A stretch of 64,000 nucleotides of DNA from positions 64,772 through 128,771 of the forward strand of contig JARVGI010000002.1 in assembly GCA_029762625.1 (NCBI GenBank). The letters run 5' to 3'. Below, piece by piece: positions 34,540-44,007 of this stretch (its first letter is position 1; each line of letters starts with the position of its first letter). Source of the stretch: Methanomicrobiaceae archaeon. GTDB taxonomy: Archaea > Halobacteriota > Methanomicrobia > Methanomicrobiales > Methanomicrobiaceae. The position numbers were made by a program, and so were the translations under genes. The notes under the pieces are model-generated. The model searched no databases and was not told where the DNA came from. It was given only the letters and a program-made list of their open reading frames with translations.

Positions 34540-36714
34540 TCAGGGCCGCCTGCGCCGCAACAGGACAAGGGGGAGCGAGAGGAGCGGTGCTGCGGTGAGC
34601 GGGCTTTTTTGTGCCGGGGGGACGGGTGAATCGGGCTCTTCGGGGGGTGCCGGCGGCCGGGAGGGAACAGGAGACGGGGCCGGTACGGGGGCGCTGGCAA
34701 CCTGTCGTTCTTCTCCGCTCGTCTCCCGGGACGGGGTATCCGGCATGCAGACGACAGCGATACAGGAACAGCCCGGGCATTTCACCCGGAACCAGGCCAT
34801 GCCCTCTCGCTCCCCGACAAACGCAGCGGGCAGCTCCTCCCAGGCGCCGTCATGGAAGCGGAGCATCTCGACGCCCGCCGGGGAGCACCCCTCGCCGGTC
34901 AGCCATGATGCGGGGAGCGCAAAGGTGAACCAGACTGCTTCGACCTCTTCGTCGCCGAGCCGGTAGAATGTCACCGCAGTGCACGCGTAGAGGGTGGCGT
35001 CCAGGTGATCGAGCGCTGCGGGGATCCTGCACTCGCTCGCCGTCACCAGCACGGAGTCGACCGGTGTCGTGACCCTGATGGTCACCGCCTGCAGGGCTCC
35101 CGACCTGAGCGCCAGCGTGCGGTTCTCGCCCGGCACGAGATCCGCGGCATACGCCGCAGCGGTGGAGGAAACCCCTCCCTCGCCGGACTGCGGGGCCCGG
35201 GGAGCCGGGGCAGGCTCACATGTCGGTTCGGGCGTGGCTGGTGTCGTGGGCGCGGGGGTTGCCGGCGCAATGACCGTGAATCCGGCGGCGAGCGTGTCTT
35301 CCTGGCTGTCGGTGTTCCTGACGATCACGTCCCGGGCGCCGGGCAAGGCGCCCTCGAGGTCGAGGGAGCAGGTGATATGGGTGCCGTTGATGTACACCAC
35401 ATCGCCGGCGCAGAGGTCGGGGGCGCCGGACCTGCGAAATACGGCCTGCGGTGCGGGGAGGAACCCGGATCCCGTGATCCTGACCACGGCCAGTACGTCA
35501 CCCGAGACCCCCTCATCGGGCGAAATTGCGGTGATCTGCGGCGGCTCGTGGGTGACGGCAAAGCCGTCGATGAGCACCCCCTCCTTCCCGTCGTCGTTCA
35601 TCACCCGCACATCCCACGTCCCGGTGTCCGCTGATGAGAGGTTGAAGGTGCAGGTGATGGTCTCCGCCGAGAGGCGGGTGGCATTGTCCCCCGGGATGGT
35701 GGTTGCGCCCTGTTGCAGGCTGACTGCCGGATTGCTCTGGAAATCGCTGCCGCGTACGGTTGCGGTCACGCAGGAGGACCCGCTCGTCGCCGAGGAGGGG
35801 GTGATCCCGGTCACTGCCGGGGCCGGCGGTATCCGGTAGATGTGGACGCAGGCGCCGCTCGCCGAGGTCACGTAGACGCGGTTTTCGGCGCCGGTGGCGA
35901 TCCCGCAGGGATCGGTGCAGGCAAATGCCTCCACACAATCGCCTGCCTGCGAAAAGATCTGCACGCGGTCGTTGTCCCGGTCGGTGACGAAGAGAAAACC
36001 GGAGCGGTTCACCGCCAGATCGTAGGGGTGGTTGAAGTCGCCCTCTGCAGTGCCGGCGATGATGTCAGAGGGCCATTTCCGGAGAAATGTGCCGTCCGCC
36101 GAAAAGACCTGGATGCGGTGGTGATTCGTGTCCGCGACGAACACCTCGCCTGCTGCCACCGCGATGCCGGTGGGATTCCAGAACTGGCCGGTGCCGCTGC
36201 CGGCACTCCCTATGGTGCCTTCCAGCGCATACGTGGTATTGTAGACGCTGGTCCGGTCCAAAGCCCAGTCGGTGCAGAGGGTCCGTGAGGCCTCGTCCAC
36301 CGCAATACCCTTTGCATTCCCGGGAAAGGGATGGGTGGCGAGATGCGCTCCCGAGGGAGTGAATATTTTGAGTTGTTTATTCTGGTTGTCGGCGACGTGC
36401 ACCATGCCGCTGCCGTTCACCGCCACGGCGTAGGGGAACATGAACTGGTCGTCGCCTGATCCGAACGATCCCCAGCTGGTGACGAAGGTGCCGTTCGCCG
36501 AAAAAACCTGGATGCGGTGGTTGTAGGTATCGGCCACGTACACAAAGCCGGAGTCACTCACGGCGATGCCGTAGGGATTGGTGAACTCTCCCCCGGCGGT
36601 GCCGGATCCCACGAACGACGATTCGAGAGCGTGGGTATCCGCCGACGCGGGAGCGATGAGCAGCGCCACGGCGAGGAAGACCGAAAAGAGTGGGACAGCG
36701 GGGCGTGTATGCAT
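34540..36714 (-). CDS. Secreted NHL-repeat/IPT surface protein with PGF-pre-PGF-like domain
   Basis: 724 aa. Signal peptide (VFLAVALLIAPASA), then six NHL repeats (PYGIAVSDSGFVYVADTYNH, RIQVF-xxxGTF) forming a beta-propeller to ~residue 290. Two IPT/TIG domains follow (ITPSSATSGSSCVTATVRGS; ISPDEGVSGDVLAVVRITGS), then a Thr/Pro/Glu linker. A ~150-residue domain resembles the PGF-pre-PGF type (ALRSGALQAVTIRVTTPVDS; VEMLRFHDGAWEELP). A Pro-rich stalk ends in a Leu-rich helix and RRRRP, like an archaeosortase sorting tail. Likely adhesion or cell-surface role. Confidence 0.85.
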   Translation of the reverse strand: MHTRPAVPLFSVFLAVALLIAPASADTHALESSFVGSGTAGGEFTNPYGIAVSDSGFVYVADTYNHRIQVFSANGTFVTSWGSFGSGDDQFMFPYAVAVNGSGMVHVADNQNKQLKIFTPSGAHLATHPFPGNAKGIAVDEASRTLCTDWALDRTSVYNTTYALEGTIGSAGSGTGQFWNPTGIAVAAGEVFVADTNHHRIQVFSADGTFLRKWPSDIIAGTAEGDFNHPYDLAVNRSGFLFVTDRDNDRVQIFSQAGDCVEAFACTDPCGIATGAENRVYVTSASGACVHIYRIPPAPAVTGITPSSATSGSSCVTATVRGSDFQSNPAVSLQQGATTIPGDNATRLSAETITCTFNLSSADTGTWDVRVMNDDGKEGVLIDGFAVTHEPPQITAISPDEGVSGDVLAVVRITGSGFLPAPQAVFRRSGAPDLCAGDVVYINGTHITCSLDLEGALPGARDVIVRNTDSQEDTLAAGFTVIAPATPAPTTPATPEPTCEPAPAPRAPQSGEGGVSSTAAAYAADLVPGENRTLALRSGALQAVTIRVTTPVDSVLVTASECRIPAALDHLDATLYACTAVTFYRLGDEEVEAVWFTFALPASWLTGEGCSPAGVEMLRFHDGAWEELPAAFVGEREGMAWFRVKCPGCSCIAVVCMPDTPSRETSGEERQVASAPVPAPSPVPSRPPAPPEEPDSPVPPAQKSPLTAAPLLSLPLVLLRRRRP

Positions 36715-36900
36715 ATATGGGGGTAAATTTTCCCCTGATAAATTCCTTCTTGTTTCTTCTCGGGCTGTCTGAGAGTAGAGATTCTCAAATCGGCCCTCTC
36801 CGGGGAGGATACCCGGCTGCTTCGGTGACCGGGATGGGTCCGGGCATCCATAGTTCGATTATTATTGAAAGGAGTTGACGGCACCCGTGAGGTGCGCGGG

Positions 36901-37148
36901 ATGGCATATGGAGCTATTGATCGGATGCGCCAGGAGGGTGACCTGAAAGGCCTCTTCGGCGTGCTCGAAGGCGAAGACCAGCATAAGCGCAGGATGGCAA
37001 CCGAAACCCTCTGCACGTTCTGCAGTCCGGAGGCAGCAGAGAAGCTTGCGCAGCTGAAGTTTCGGGACACGATCAGCGTGTCCGTGACGTTGCAAGCCGC
37101 GGGCATGCGCAGGTCGTTGCACTCCTGAAAGCGCGGGAACGTCCCTGA
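36901..37148 (+). pseudogene. Frameshifted small HEAT-repeat protein
   Basis: ATG 36901 (GAGGTG upstream) opens GDLKGLFGVLEGEDQHKRRM and SPEAAEKLAQLKFRD, HEAT-like helical repeats. In the same frame this runs into non-HEAT sequence and stops at 37128. One frame over, from about 37069, it continues as HDQRVRDVASRGHAQVVALL and ends KARERP at 37148, a good HEAT continuation. A single-base indel at GGGACACGATC explains this. Either a decayed gene or a sequencing error. Confidence 0.6.
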
Positions 37149-37628
37149 CCGGGCGGCCTGGGTGGCCCGGGACTGCAGGGAGAATGCCGGTCACCCATTG
37201 CATGCCGGGGCGTGAGCACCACCCCGGATATGACCGGCATACATCCCTGCTCCGCCAGTGGTCCTCATGGCCGAAAACCCGCGGCAAATCTGTTTCTTGC
37301 AGCCCTGCAACCTGTGGTGCACCGAAAGGGTATGCCGCGTCCCCTCGTGCCGCACTCCACCCGATGCCTCCGATAGCGTGCGTTGTGCGTATGACACGGC
37401 ACCGTGTTCTTGGAACATGCGGTCCTTCGGGCAGATGCGGGGCGGAAAGGAGTGAACGGCCCATCTCCATGCTCCGGATGCGAGTACATCGGTTTGCCGC
37501 AGATCTGCATGGGCCGTCTCGGCCACGTCGCCGACGACGCACGGAGAGGTTTCGTCACCCTGCAGTGCGGCGCAGGAGGAGATCCGGTCTCCGTATCCGC
37601 CGCACCTGCCGCAGCGCGCCGGGCGCAG
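37149..37628. other. Intergenic region without a supported gene
   Basis: About 480 bp. Several open frames on both strands lack ribosome sites and recognisable domains; one Cys-rich frame around 37290-37400 was judged a chance ORF. No RNA gene or repeat recognised. Confidence 0.5.
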
Positions 37629-40511
37629 TCAGGGGTTGTGGACACGCGTTCTGGCAATGCCGGCCGGAACCACGATTTCAAAGCGCGCTCCCTCCCCTTC
37701 CCTGCCGCATTCGTGTATGGAAATGCCGGTGATGGAGAGTATCTCCTTTGCCAGAAAGAGGCCGTATCCTTTGTGTTTGCCGACACCCTTGCGGAAGATC
37801 TCCTCCTTCATCCCGTCAGGAATGCCCCTCCCGTCATCCTCCACGAGGATCACGGCACCGCCGTCCCTCCACCGGACAGAAACCCGGATCTTCGACACCT
37901 TCTCCCCGTGCTGGATCGAATTGCTGATCAGGTTAAAAAAGATCTTTTCCAGCATCGGATCGGCGAACACTTCCAGTGTGCCGGTCTCGATGGAGAGATC
38001 GATGGGGCCGAGGGGGATACTGCCGCGCACCCGCTCCACCGTCTGCTTGACGTTCTGCCATGCCGGCTGCTTCACGCCCATGTCCTCATAGTCACGGGTA
38101 AACGAGATCTGGCCTTCGATACGGTAGGTGAGCTGTTCGATGAGGTCGATATACCGCTGAATTTCTGGTGTTTCCGGCGCTTCATCTTTGAGCAGGGTGA
38201 CGTAGGCCAGCAATGCCGTGATCTGGTTGAGGATATCGTGGCGGGTGATGCTGGAGAGCAGCTGCAATTTGGCATTCGCCTGTGCGAGCGACTGTTCCAG
38301 CTGTTTCAGATCGGTGATGTCACGGGCGACGTAGCAGAGCGTGGTCACCCGGGGATCCTCCCTGTGCAATGGCACGATGGCCACGTCAAGCCAGCGATCG
38401 ATCCCGGGGTAAAAAAAGGTGAACCTAGTCATTTTTCCTGAATCAAAGACTTTATAGGCCATTTCTGTCGCCCGTTCGACCACCTCGGCGGGGAGCAGCT
38501 CTTCGAAGGTACTGTCCTGCAGGGATGCACGATCCCTTCCCAGCAGCCGCGCCACATAAGGGTTGACGTAGGTGATCCGGCAGGCACGGTCGATGATCAT
38601 GACCGCTTCCTCCACGCTCTCCACCAGGGTCCTGAACCGGCGTTCGCTCTCCTCAAGCGCTTTTCGTGCCTTGAGGCGTTCAGTGATGTCCCTCCCCACG
38701 GTCTGGACGCCTGTGACCCTGCCGTTCTGCACAATGGGGGATTCGCTGACCTCGAGCACCGCGGCAGACCCGTCTCTGCGCCGGAATTCGATCACCTCGC
38801 CCTCGATCGTCTCGCCACGCGATACCGCATCATAGCAGCTTTGCCACGCAGCACTGCTTGAATCGAGCACATATTCTCCGCACTCTCCCCCGATCATTTC
38901 TTCCGGCGTATACCCGAGGATCCGCTCCACTGCAGGGGATATGAACGTGATCCCTCCCTGATGGTAGCAGGTATAGATCATATCCGAGCTGCGCTGGGCA
39001 ATGGTGCGGAACATCTCCTCGCGTGCCCTGAGTTCCTCCTCAGCCCGGATCTGGTCCCTGAGGTCGCGGGCGATCGAGCAGACCACGGGCTGGTCGTCCA
39101 CCATCACCAGAGATGCCCTGATCTCCACCGGTACCACATCGCCGCCCCTGGTGCGCAGGACGGTGCGAATGACGCTGGCCTTGCTTTTTTCTACCCCCCT
39201 CCATTCTTCATCACAGGACGAGGGGGGGAGTTCGGGACTGATGTCAGGAATCCGCATGTCCAGGAGCTCCTCGCGAATGTAGCCGAGGAGGCTGCAGGCA
39301 GCGTCGTTGACGTAGATGAACCGTCCGTCTTTTCCGAACCAGAAGATCAGGTCGGCGGCCTGATTGATGGAGTACTGGATCATCCGCAGCAGATCCTGCG
39401 ATCGTCTCCGCTCGGAGATATCGAGCGTGGTCTCCACCGCCCCCTTTACCTCTCCCGCATCATCGAGCACCGGGTACCCGGCGACAAACCATACCCTCCC
39501 GTCCGGGGTGGTCATCTCTGCCCTCTGCGGTTGTTTTGTGCGGATCGCCCTCTCCACGGGGCATCCGAAGCAGGGCATGTCGCGCTGGTGCCAGAGTTCG
39601 TAGCAGGCGTGTCCCACGAGCTCTTCGGGCTTCATGGCGATCGATTCCGCTGCCGCCCTGTTGGCCCAGAGGATGCGCAGGCTCGTGTCCTGGAAGGTGA
39701 TGTTTTCGCTCACCGAGTCGAGGATGATCCTCTTCTCCTCCTCACTCGCCCTGAGCGCCGCTTCCGCCTCCTTGATCTCGGTGATGGGCACGGCGACCTG
39801 GAGGGCGGCATATACCGCTCCCTTCTCGTCCCTGAGCGGTGTGGTGATCACCTCGAAATAGAATTTTTCTCCCGCTTTCCCGGTGAATACCCGCTCAAAC
39901 AGGGTCCGGTCGACCTTTTCATCAAAGATCTGTCGGATCGCGCATTCAGGGCATGCATCGCCCCTCCCATGGAGGGCGCGGTAGCAGGGTTCTCCCTCCG
40001 TGTCTCCGCAGATCTCCCTGGTTACGCTGTTGGTCCAGAGTACATGGAACCCGGGATCGATGATAGCCAGGCAGGCGCCGATATTCTCCGAGACCTGTTC
40101 GAGACGGTTTCTTTCTTCTTCGAGTGATTTCTCCGTTTCATGCTGGTGGACCGCCTGCTGGATCTTGTGGGCCAGTTCGGTGAACTGTGCGGTGGGATCG
40201 CCCCCTTTCTGCACATAAAAATCCGCGCCGCTGTTCAGCGCTTCGATCACCACATCCTCCCGTCCCCTGCCGGTGAAGATGATGAATGGTATCGTGCTTC
40301 CCCGTTCTCTCAATTCCTTGAGGAATTCGATACCGTCCATGCCCGGCATCTGGTAATCGGAGACCACGACATCAAGCGTGCCTTTCTCGAGAAGTTCGAG
40401 ACCTTCCTGTGCCGATGATGCGGTGTACACCCGGATGCCTCCCTGTCGCTCAAGAAAGAGTGTGCTGATATCGAGCAGCATCGGTTCGTCATCGACGAGC
40501 AGTACATCCAT
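37629..40511 (-). CDS. Hybrid histidine kinase: receiver, five PAS, HATPase
   Basis: 960 aa cytoplasmic sensor without membrane segments. Receiver (1-120): LLVDDEP, phosphoacceptor Asp52 in VVVSDYQMPGMDG, Thr80, Lys102. Then five PAS domains to ~750. The first two carry cysteine clusters (CYRALHGRGDACPECAIRQI; CYELWHQRDMPCFGCPVERA). Kinase core: LLSSITRHDILNQITALLAY (phospho-His), N box FFNLISNSIQHG, G box VEDDGRGIPDGMKEEIF and GKHKGYGLFLAKEIL. ATG 40511 has a TATA box ~45 bp upstream; the open frame continues far upstream but only as antisense of the phosphorylase gene. Divergent from that gene. Confidence 0.92.
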   Translation of the reverse strand: MDVLLVDDEPMLLDISTLFLERQGGIRVYTASSAQEGLELLEKGTLDVVVSDYQMPGMDGIEFLKELRERGSTIPFIIFTGRGREDVVIEALNSGADFYVQKGGDPTAQFTELAHKIQQAVHQHETEKSLEEERNRLEQVSENIGACLAIIDPGFHVLWTNSVTREICGDTEGEPCYRALHGRGDACPECAIRQIFDEKVDRTLFERVFTGKAGEKFYFEVITTPLRDEKGAVYAALQVAVPITEIKEAEAALRASEEEKRIILDSVSENITFQDTSLRILWANRAAAESIAMKPEELVGHACYELWHQRDMPCFGCPVERAIRTKQPQRAEMTTPDGRVWFVAGYPVLDDAGEVKGAVETTLDISERRRSQDLLRMIQYSINQAADLIFWFGKDGRFIYVNDAACSLLGYIREELLDMRIPDISPELPPSSCDEEWRGVEKSKASVIRTVLRTRGGDVVPVEIRASLVMVDDQPVVCSIARDLRDQIRAEEELRAREEMFRTIAQRSSDMIYTCYHQGGITFISPAVERILGYTPEEMIGGECGEYVLDSSSAAWQSCYDAVSRGETIEGEVIEFRRRDGSAAVLEVSESPIVQNGRVTGVQTVGRDITERLKARKALEESERRFRTLVESVEEAVMIIDRACRITYVNPYVARLLGRDRASLQDSTFEELLPAEVVERATEMAYKVFDSGKMTRFTFFYPGIDRWLDVAIVPLHREDPRVTTLCYVARDITDLKQLEQSLAQANAKLQLLSSITRHDILNQITALLAYVTLLKDEAPETPEIQRYIDLIEQLTYRIEGQISFTRDYEDMGVKQPAWQNVKQTVERVRGSIPLGPIDLSIETGTLEVFADPMLEKIFFNLISNSIQHGEKVSKIRVSVRWRDGGAVILVEDDGRGIPDGMKEEIFRKGVGKHKGYGLFLAKEILSITGISIHECGREGEGARFEIVVPAGIARTRVHNP

Positions 40512-40551
40512 GATCGCGTCCCCGGAGAAGTATGCGAAGAATAGATGTGCT

Positions 40552-40564
40552 CCATTTTTATATG
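40552..40564 (-). promoter_or_regulatory. TATA box of the hybrid kinase gene
   Basis: CATATAAAAATGG on the minus strand, ~41-53 bp before ATG 40511. Confidence 0.5.
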
Positions 40565-40745
40565 TATGCAGCGATACTCCTCCCGGTGCAGGGAGAAGCA
40601 TGGTGCGTATGCGAGCGGCACCGGCCACCGCTCTCATTGGCGGTGCAGGACTGGCTTTCCGGGCCTTCTGTGTCGTCATCCGGAGGCGGAGAACAGTATT
40701 GATCATCGGAGACCCGCCCATTGCTCTCGCAATCGGGTGATTGCC

Positions 40746-42899
40746 GTGCAGGAGATAGACAGGGAACGCTTTGCCCACATTCCGGAGAGGCTTTCGGGAC
40801 TGGTCGATCTCGCCTATAACCTCTGGTGGAGCTGGCATCCTGCAGCGAAGATGCTTTTCAAGCAGCTCAACCGGCAGGCCTGGAAGGAGAGCATCCACAA
40901 CCCGGTGAAGATGCTGCAGCATATTCCCCCGGAGTATCTCGAGGCGGCCTGTGCGGATCCGGAATATCTCCACCGCTATGATATCATCATCGACCGTTTC
41001 AGGCGCTACATGGACAGCCGCGTATCGTGGTACGGGGACGAGATCAGCGGTGAGCATTCCTCTGCGATTGCCTATTTCTCCGCCGAATACGGTCTCCAGC
41101 ATTCGCTCCCGTTTTTTGCGGGCGGTCTCGGCTTTCTGGCGGGCGACCACCTCAAGGAGTGCAGCGATCTCGGGCTTCCCATCATCGGCGTGGGGTTCAT
41201 GTATGCGCAGGGCTATCTCGACCAGGATATCAGCACCGACGGTTGGCAGGAGAGCATCGAGGAGCTGATCGACCGCGACGCCGCTCCCATCACCCGCGTG
41301 CTCGGTGGTGACGGGGGCCAGATTGTCGTGCAGGTCCCGCTCATCGATCCCCCCATGTACGTCGCCGTCTGGAAGGTCCAGGTGGGGCGCGTCCCTCTCT
41401 TTCTGCTGGATACCGATATCGACCGCAATCTCCCCGAGTACCGGAAGATCTCCCACCGCCTCTATATTGGTGACCGGGAGCAGCGGCTCCGGCAGGAGAT
41501 CGTGCTCGGTATCGGAGGATGGCGCGTGCTCCGGCATCTCGGGATCGCCGTCTCCGCGATCCACCTCAATGAAGGGCACCCCGCATTCGCCCTGCTCGAG
41601 CTGATCAGGGAGTCGCGGGAGGCGGGGATGGAGAGCGAGGAGGCCATGGAAACGGTGCGGAACAGAACCGTGCTTACCACCCATTCCTCGGTTCCGGCGG
41701 CGATCGACACGTTCCCGGCAGACCTGATCGAACCGTACTTCAGATCCTACCTCCGGGCCGTCGGCATGGGGAAGGCGGACTTTTTCGCTCTCGGGGAGCG
41801 CCCGGGGTACCATGACGCGGGGTTCAACATGACCGCCTTCGCCCTGAGGGCGACAGGCCACCACAACGCGGTCAGTAAGAAACACGGTTCGGTGGCGCGC
41901 CAGATGTGGCGGGAGCTCTGGCCCGAGATCCCCGAGGACTTCGTGCCTATCGACTCCATTACCAATGGCGTGCACCTGCCCACCTGGCTCAATGCGAGAA
42001 TGGAGAGGCTCTATAGCAAGTATACCGGGGGAACATGCCCGTACTGGAAACAGGAGCACGATAACCCGGCGCTCTGGGCGTTGATCGACGAGATCCCCGA
42101 CGGCGAGCTCTGGGAGCAGCACACCTGGCTCAAGAACAAACTGTTCAACCGGATCAAGGAGAGAAAACGAAGGAAATGGGCGGAAGGGCTCGACGATCCC
42201 CTCAACCTGGTCGCAGAGGGGCTGATGCTCGATCCTACGGTTCTCACGCTCGGTTTTGCACGACGTTTTTCGGCCTATAAGCGCGCCGATCTTATCTTTT
42301 ATGACCGCGAGCGTCTCAAGGCGACCCTCAACAATCCCCTCAGGCCCGTCCAGATTGTCTTTGGGGGGAAGGCGCATCCCGATGATACCGAGGGCAAGAA
42401 GATCCTCCAGAGCATCTACCGGTATGCGCAGGACCCGGCGTTCGGGGGACGGATCGCGTTTCTCGAGGACTACGGTGAACAGTCAGCCCAGTACATGGTC
42501 CACGGTGTGGACGTCTGGCTCAACAACCCTCTTCCCCCCTGGGAGGCCTGCGGAACAAGCGGGATGAAGGCGGCGATGAACGGGGTGCTGAACCTGAGCA
42601 TCCTCGATGGCTGGTGGATCGAAGCCTACAATGGCCGCAACGGCTGGGCGTTTGGCGATCAATCCCCGCCGGTGGATCGCGACGCCGCCGATGCGGCCGC
42701 GATCTACGATCTGCTCGAGAAGGAGATCGTCCCCCTCTATTACCGGCGGTCGCTCGACAATATTCCTCACGAGTGGGTGGCGATGATGAAGGAATCGATA
42801 AAGAGCATCACACCCGCGTTCTGCTCCCGGCGGATGGTCAAGGAGTACGTGCAGCGCTCCTACCAAAACGTGCTTGCGTACAGGCCCCCCTCCTCCTAG
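40746..42899 (+). CDS. glgP: Alpha-glucan (glycogen) phosphorylase, GT35
   Basis: 717 aa of the short archaeal/bacterial phosphorylase type. LVDLAYNLWWSWHPAAKMLF at the start, AYFSAEYGLQHSLPFFAGGL, HLNEGHPAFALLELI, FARRFSAYKRADLIF, and the PLP lysine in ACGTSGMKAAMNGVLNLSIL. Releases glucose 1-phosphate from storage glucan. GTG 40746 has GGTGAT at the right distance; GTG 40737 is possible. Divergent from the hybrid kinase over 230 bp. No other glycogen gene in view. Confidence 0.94.
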   Translation: MQEIDRERFAHIPERLSGLVDLAYNLWWSWHPAAKMLFKQLNRQAWKESIHNPVKMLQHIPPEYLEAACADPEYLHRYDIIIDRFRRYMDSRVSWYGDEISGEHSSAIAYFSAEYGLQHSLPFFAGGLGFLAGDHLKECSDLGLPIIGVGFMYAQGYLDQDISTDGWQESIEELIDRDAAPITRVLGGDGGQIVVQVPLIDPPMYVAVWKVQVGRVPLFLLDTDIDRNLPEYRKISHRLYIGDREQRLRQEIVLGIGGWRVLRHLGIAVSAIHLNEGHPAFALLELIRESREAGMESEEAMETVRNRTVLTTHSSVPAAIDTFPADLIEPYFRSYLRAVGMGKADFFALGERPGYHDAGFNMTAFALRATGHHNAVSKKHGSVARQMWRELWPEIPEDFVPIDSITNGVHLPTWLNARMERLYSKYTGGTCPYWKQEHDNPALWALIDEIPDGELWEQHTWLKNKLFNRIKERKRRKWAEGLDDPLNLVAEGLMLDPTVLTLGFARRFSAYKRADLIFYDRERLKATLNNPLRPVQIVFGGKAHPDDTEGKKILQSIYRYAQDPAFGGRIAFLEDYGEQSAQYMVHGVDVWLNNPLPPWEACGTSGMKAAMNGVLNLSILDGWWIEAYNGRNGWAFGDQSPPVDRDAADAAAIYDLLEKEIVPLYYRRSLDNIPHEWVAMMKESIKSITPAFCSRRMVKEYVQRSYQNVLAYRPPSS

Positions 42900-42915
42900 T
42901 GGACCCCGGGCGCGT

Positions 42916-43932
42916 TCACTCCGGATCCCTGTACGGCGGGACCTCTTCGAGCAGGATGTGGTAGGCGGCCACCCCCAATGTGACGAGCAGCGGGCCCAGG
43001 ATGATCCCCACGATCCCCAGCAGGGCGAGGCCGCCGAAGATCCCGATCATCATGAGCACTGCATTGATGGCAACCCTCCCCCCCATCATCTGCGGCCTGA
43101 AATAGAAATCCGCCACTCCCGATATGAGAGGGTAGCCGAGGAACACGATGATCAGCGCTCCCCGGGGATCGCCGATGGCGAGGGCGTAGAGGGCGAGGAT
43201 GATGATGAGGATCTGAGGGCCGAGAAAGGGAATCAGCTGGAATAACCCGGAAAGCGCGGAGAAAAAGAGAATATTGCCGTATCCAAGCAGGAAAAAGACG
43301 GGAATTGCCAGAAAAAAGGTGATGGATGCCACCTCGAGGTTCACCACGTAGACGGCGTAGAGGGTGTCGACGGTGATGGTGGCGAGCTTCGATGCCGACC
43401 GGCGTGTCCGGGCCGGAAGACGGCAGATGAGGTCGTCCCAGACGCGGTCTCCCAGGAGCATAAAGAGGTAGAAGGACAGCAGCATCAAGAAGAGCTGGAG
43501 CAGGAGGAACGGGAGGCCGAGGGCTACCCCGGAGACCCCTGATTCGACGAACCGCACCAGGGCGGCGGCGCGCTCTGCTATCTGTTCGGGGGTGAGGGGC
43601 ACCATCGCGGGATCGATCTCCACATTCCTGATGCCCGCAACGATTGCCCGGAGCAGCTCGAAGAGGAGATCGAGGTTGCCGGCGATCAGCGAGACCATGG
43701 CGAGGAAGAGCCCGATAAGGACTGCGGCGGTGACTGTGGTGGTCACGGTTGCAGCAGCCCAGGGCTGCATCCGGGCGCAGAGGCGCCGCTGCAGGGGCAT
43801 GGCGACCACGGCGAGCGAGAGGCTCAGGATGAGCGCGGTCAGGAGCGGAAACGCCACGATGAGAATGACGAAAAAGATCGCGCCCACGAGAATGAGAGAG
43901 CGGGTATCCGCCCGCCGCCGCTCCGGTGTCAT
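42916..43932 (-). CDS. AI-2E family transporter (PerM-like)
   Basis: 338 aa, about 8 membrane helices with a helical soluble segment after the third (ELLRAIVAGIRNVEIDP). LFQLIPFLGPQILIIILALY, LGYPLISGVADFYFRPQMMG and LLGIVGIILGPLLVTLGVA are the family's C-terminal signatures. Members export autoinducer-2, indole-type compounds or Na+/Li+ in exchange for H+; substrate here unknown. ATG 43932 preferred to TTG 43944. Convergent with glgP. Confidence 0.9.
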   Translation of the reverse strand: MTPERRRADTRSLILVGAIFFVILIVAFPLLTALILSLSLAVVAMPLQRRLCARMQPWAAATVTTTVTAAVLIGLFLAMVSLIAGNLDLLFELLRAIVAGIRNVEIDPAMVPLTPEQIAERAAALVRFVESGVSGVALGLPFLLLQLFLMLLSFYLFMLLGDRVWDDLICRLPARTRRSASKLATITVDTLYAVYVVNLEVASITFFLAIPVFFLLGYGNILFFSALSGLFQLIPFLGPQILIIILALYALAIGDPRGALIIVFLGYPLISGVADFYFRPQMMGGRVAINAVLMMIGIFGGLALLGIVGIILGPLLVTLGVAAYHILLEEVPPYRDPE

Positions 43933-44007
43933 AGCATCAAGCAATTAGGTTCTGGAACATAAAAATGCGCACATTTTCTCTCACCCGGAGGGTACGCCGA
44001 TTTCCGC

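Noticed and set aside
40512-42377. Apparent 620-residue N-terminal extension of the hybrid kinase
   Set aside because: The extension is antisense to the phosphorylase gene; a receiver domain with TATA box upstream marks the true start at 40511.
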